64,000 bases of DNA from an uncultured Croceitalea sp. (GTDB lineage: Bacteria > Bacteroidota > Bacteroidia > Flavobacteriales > Flavobacteriaceae), in contig CANLXH010000001.1 in the NCBI GenBank assembly GCA_947495075.1, forward strand, positions 1,240,001 through 1,304,000, written 5' to 3'. Made by a program: the position numbers and the translations under genes. Of this stretch, positions 63,919-64,000 are shown one piece after another. The notes beneath the pieces were generated by a model. That model was given only the letters and a program-made list of their open reading frames with translations. It did not search any database and was not told the DNA's origin. Numbering within the stretch: position 1 is the first letter of the stretch; the number at the start of each line of letters is the position of its first letter.

Positions 63919-64000
63919 ATGAAAAGTCATATCTGTTATTTTCTCATTACGCTACTTTTTATAGGGTGTAAAGAAAAATCTACTCAAAAAACTGCCAAAA
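63919..64000 (+). CDS. Lipoprotein gene, 3' end cut by window edge
   Basis: Only the first 27 codons are seen: MKSHICYFLITLLFIGCKEK, a lipoprotein signal with lipobox LFIGC. An in-frame ATG at 63898 would add seven residues; I prefer 63919 because a -7-like TACCTTTA at 63884-63891 makes 63898 almost leaderless. The product family cannot be told. Confidence 0.55.
   Translation, partial: MKSHICYFLITLLFIGCKEKSTQKTAK

Overview
The window is an ordinary-looking stretch of chromosome from a marine-type Flavobacteriaceae (Bacteroidota). The base composition is AT-rich. Several start regions carry the Bacteroidota promoter pattern TTG-N19-23-TAnnTTTG, and Shine-Dalgarno sequences are weak. Many secreted proteins have Bacteroidota-style lipoprotein signals. 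Family content also fits: DUF937/DUF6146/DUF6787, DUF4834, BatA, TIGR02757, OMP_b-brl receptors and carboxypeptidase-regulatory-like TonB-dependent receptors. I found no rRNA, tRNA, CRISPR array, phage or insertion sequence.

Layout. 1-4.6 kb: the end of an acyl-CoA reductase gene, serC and serA (serine synthesis), then DUF937, DUF6146 and DUF6787 genes. 4.6-8 kb: a small secreted His/Cys protein, a TonB-dependent receptor and a lipoprotein, which look like one uptake module (metal is my guess). 8-11.6 kb: folE and msrA on the minus strand; a LolD-like ATPase, a CPBP protease and TIGR02757 on the plus strand. 11.6-16.4 kb: a di-heme MauG/cytochrome c peroxidase lipoprotein, a PhoX-like lipoprotein with a collagen-like leader, and an exported Gfo/Idh/MocA oxidoreductase. 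16.5-20.3 kb: S10 carboxypeptidase, a secreted unknown, an SGNH hydrolase and a two-domain glycosyltransferase. 20.5-25.9 kb: BatA, a dihydroorotase-like protein lacking its metal ligands, an esterase and a PhnP-like hydrolase. 26-32.5 kb: a conserved protein of unknown function, Bcp peroxiredoxin, a cysteine-free endonuclease III, a 47-residue ORF, an ECF-type sigma factor and uvrA. 32.5-37.6 kb: serine hydrolase, AraC regulator, a membrane protein and an extremely Arg/Ser/Thr-rich secreted protein, separated by gaps filled with palindromic repeats. 37.6-43 kb: a surface-polysaccharide operon (DUF4834, YfhO, glycosyltransferase, flippase). 43-46.5 kb: outer-membrane protein, GNAT-like, SRPBCC and DUF4287 proteins. 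46.5-49 kb: an AONS/SPT-like acyltransferase beside a cysteine-synthase-like enzyme, a good candidate for capnine (sulfonolipid) synthesis. 49-57 kb: oligopeptidase, YbaB, thioredoxin-like, OmpA, threonine aldolase and a zinc metalloprotease. 57-64 kb: prfB with its programmed +1 frameshift, a poly-Lys-tailed secreted protein, an outer-membrane receptor, fumC, a coiled-coil membrane protein and the start of a lipoprotein gene.

No single large undescribed system stands out. The observations most worth a second look are the putative sulfonolipid pair; the MauG-like/PhoX-like lipoprotein pair with a perfect 34-bp palindrome between the genes; the pseudo-dihydroorotase; the cluster-less endonuclease III; the basic secreted protein at 35.9 kb; the PA-repeat OmpA protein; and a dispersed mosaic palindromic repeat family in the intergenic regions.
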